A stretch of 6,896 bases of DNA from Actinomycetota bacterium (GTDB taxonomy: Bacteria > Actinomycetota > Actinomycetes > S36-B12), in the NCBI GenBank assembly GCA_003456155.1, contig DMPC01000170.1, positions 6,420 to 13,315 of the forward strand. The letters run 5' to 3'. Of this stretch, positions 6,227 through 6,896 are shown piece by piece (positions within the stretch are counted from its first letter, which is position 1; every line of letters begins with the position of its first letter). The notes beneath the pieces were generated by a model, which was not told the origin of the DNA, did no database searches, and saw only the letters and a list, made by a program, of their open reading frames with translations. Made by a program: the position numbers and the translations under genes.

Positions 6227-6270
6227 CAGGACGGGACAACTCGCTCAGGACGGGACAGTTGGCTCAGGAG
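6227..6270. repeat. 19-bp direct repeats (CAGGACGGGACA core) upstream of the hydrolase gene
   Basis: CAGGACGGGACAACTCGCT (6227-6245) and CAGGACGGGACAGTTGGCT (6246-6264) are adjacent and share a 12-bp core; a third start, CAGGAG, follows at 6265. GGACAG at 6253-6258 also forms a dyad with CTGTCC at 6274-6279. Either an operator array for the downstream gene or a remnant of a mobile-element end would fit. I see no transposase and cannot decide between them. Confidence 0.55.
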
Positions 6271-6318
6271 GTGCTGTCCGCGGCGGGGACGGCCTCAGCC
6301 CGGCCGCTTTTTGGCTGC

Positions 6319-6330
6319 TAGCGTCGCCGT
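6319..6330 (+). promoter_or_regulatory. Candidate -10 element for leaderless transcription of the hydrolase gene
   Basis: TAGCGT (6319-6324) fits the TAnnnT -10 pattern and ends 6 nt before the ATG at 6331, so the transcript would begin at the start codon. No Shine-Dalgarno is present between them. The first three bases of the element are also an in-frame stop (TAG), so translation cannot begin further upstream in this frame. No good -35 was found. Confidence 0.5.
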
Positions 6331-6896
6331 ATGAGTCTGGGCACCGTGCATGAGCGTCATGAAGTGGCCACCACCATCCGCGGAGCAAGGGCCTGGCGGA
6401 TTCGGTACTCGTCGCAGGATTCGTCCGGAAACCCCACCGAGTCCACTGGCCTGGTCATCGCCCCGAGTGCCGGGGGCAGCAACCTGCCGGTTGTGACATG
6501 GGGGCACGGAACGACCGGCCTCGGAGATGCCGCATGCCCGTCGGCGCAGCCCGATCCGGCGCGCGAGCTCACGGTGTATTTCACGGCCGAGGCCACCCAG
6601 TCCATCGACTACGGCGTGCCGGGTCTGCAGGCCTTCATGGATGAGGGCTGGATCGTGTGCGCGACGGACTATGCGGGCCTGGGCACGCCGGGTGTGCACC
6701 ACTACACCGTGAACACCACCAACGCGATCGACATGGTGAGCATCGTTCATGCGGCGCGAACCATGGACATCGGAGCGGGAGCACAGTTCGGTGCCCTGGG
6801 CTGGTCTCAGGGAGGCGGCGCGGCCGCGGCGATCGCCGAACTCAGTTCTGCGGTCTACGGGGATCTCACCCTGGTCGGCACGGTCCCGATCTCCGT
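6331..6896 (+). CDS. Alpha/beta-hydrolase, secretory-lipase (LIP) type; 3' end beyond the window
   Basis: The frame is open from the ATG at 6331 to the window edge (188 codons visible). The product looks like an esterase or lipase of the LIP-type alpha/beta-hydrolase group. Visible motifs: an N-terminal strand region RGARAWRIRYSS at 17-28, then TGLVIAP at 39-45 and WGHGTTGLGDAACPS at 57-71, the usual HGTTG oxyanion-side block of this family. CATDYAGLGTPG follows at 110-121, and the nucleophile elbow GWSQGG at 157-162 carries S159 as catalytic serine. The Asp and His of the triad should lie past the window end. Family members are often exported, but this one starts directly in the fold with no signal peptide, and an in-frame stop 12 bp upstream rules out a longer N-terminus. 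It is therefore predicted cytoplasmic. The natural substrate is unknown. It lies behind the oxidase terminator and is a separate transcription unit. Confidence 0.82.
   Translation, partial: MSLGTVHERHEVATTIRGARAWRIRYSSQDSSGNPTESTGLVIAPSAGGSNLPVVTWGHGTTGLGDAACPSAQPDPARELTVYFTAEATQSIDYGVPGLQAFMDEGWIVCATDYAGLGTPGVHHYTVNTTNAIDMVSIVHAARTMDIGAGAQFGALGWSQGGGAAAAIAELSSAVYGDLTLVGTVPIS

Noticed and set aside
6164..6270. CRISPR array
   Set aside because: Repeat units of 14 and 19 bp are directly adjacent with no unique spacers and too few copies.
6096..6353. 85-codon open frame on the + strand across the terminator and repeats
   Set aside because: It runs through the terminator hairpin and the repeats, starts inside ctaF and overlaps the hydrolase start; no domain is visible.
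6295..6750. 151-codon open frame on the - strand opposite the hydrolase
   Set aside because: The + strand frame has clear alpha/beta-hydrolase motifs over these bases, and the antisense product has none.

Overview
The window is GC-rich DNA (roughly two-thirds G+C by eye) from an actinobacterium. Three things point there: a mycobacterial-type adenosine kinase of the AdoK/CbhK family, an aa3 cytochrome c oxidase operon ctaC-ctaD-ctaF whose subunit II is a lipoprotein, and the small four-helix subunit IV (CtaF) known from Actinomycetota. Order Micrococcales is my best guess; the genus cannot be fixed from this sequence.

Layout. Bases 1-71 hold a short 14-bp direct repeat and no convincing gene. 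On the + strand follow adoK (72-1058, purine nucleoside salvage) and aat (1084-1755, leucyl/phenylalanyl-tRNA--protein transferase of the N-degron pathway), 25 bp apart and probably co-transcribed. A cysteine-desulfurase-like gene runs convergently on the - strand, its stop codon 8 bp from that of aat. A divergent intergenic region of about 150 bp carries the ctaC promoter. The oxidase operon ctaC-ctaD-ctaF (3091-6112) is tightly packed with ATGA and GTGA stop/start overlaps and ends in a perfect 12-bp-stem terminator (6128-6165). A repeat-rich spacer follows (14-bp tandem copies, a 12-bp palindrome, 19-bp direct repeats). The window closes inside an alpha/beta-hydrolase of the secretory-lipase type that looks to be translated from a leaderless mRNA.

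How the genes work together. CtaC (CuA) takes electrons from the cytochrome bcc complex or cytochrome c and passes them to CtaD (heme a, heme a3-CuB), which reduces oxygen and pumps protons; CtaF is an accessory membrane subunit. All redox-centre and proton-channel residues I could check are present. CtaE and the qcr genes are not in the window. adoK and aat are housekeeping genes. In Mycobacterium tuberculosis the adoK homologue also lies close to ctaC.

Most interesting point: the desulfurase-like protein keeps the catalytic-cysteine loop (GSACTS) but has lost every PLP-binding residue I could align, and its whole translation contains no lysine. It cannot form the PLP internal aldimine, so it is probably a pseudoenzyme, or it has a new PLP-independent role next to the cytochrome oxidase genes.
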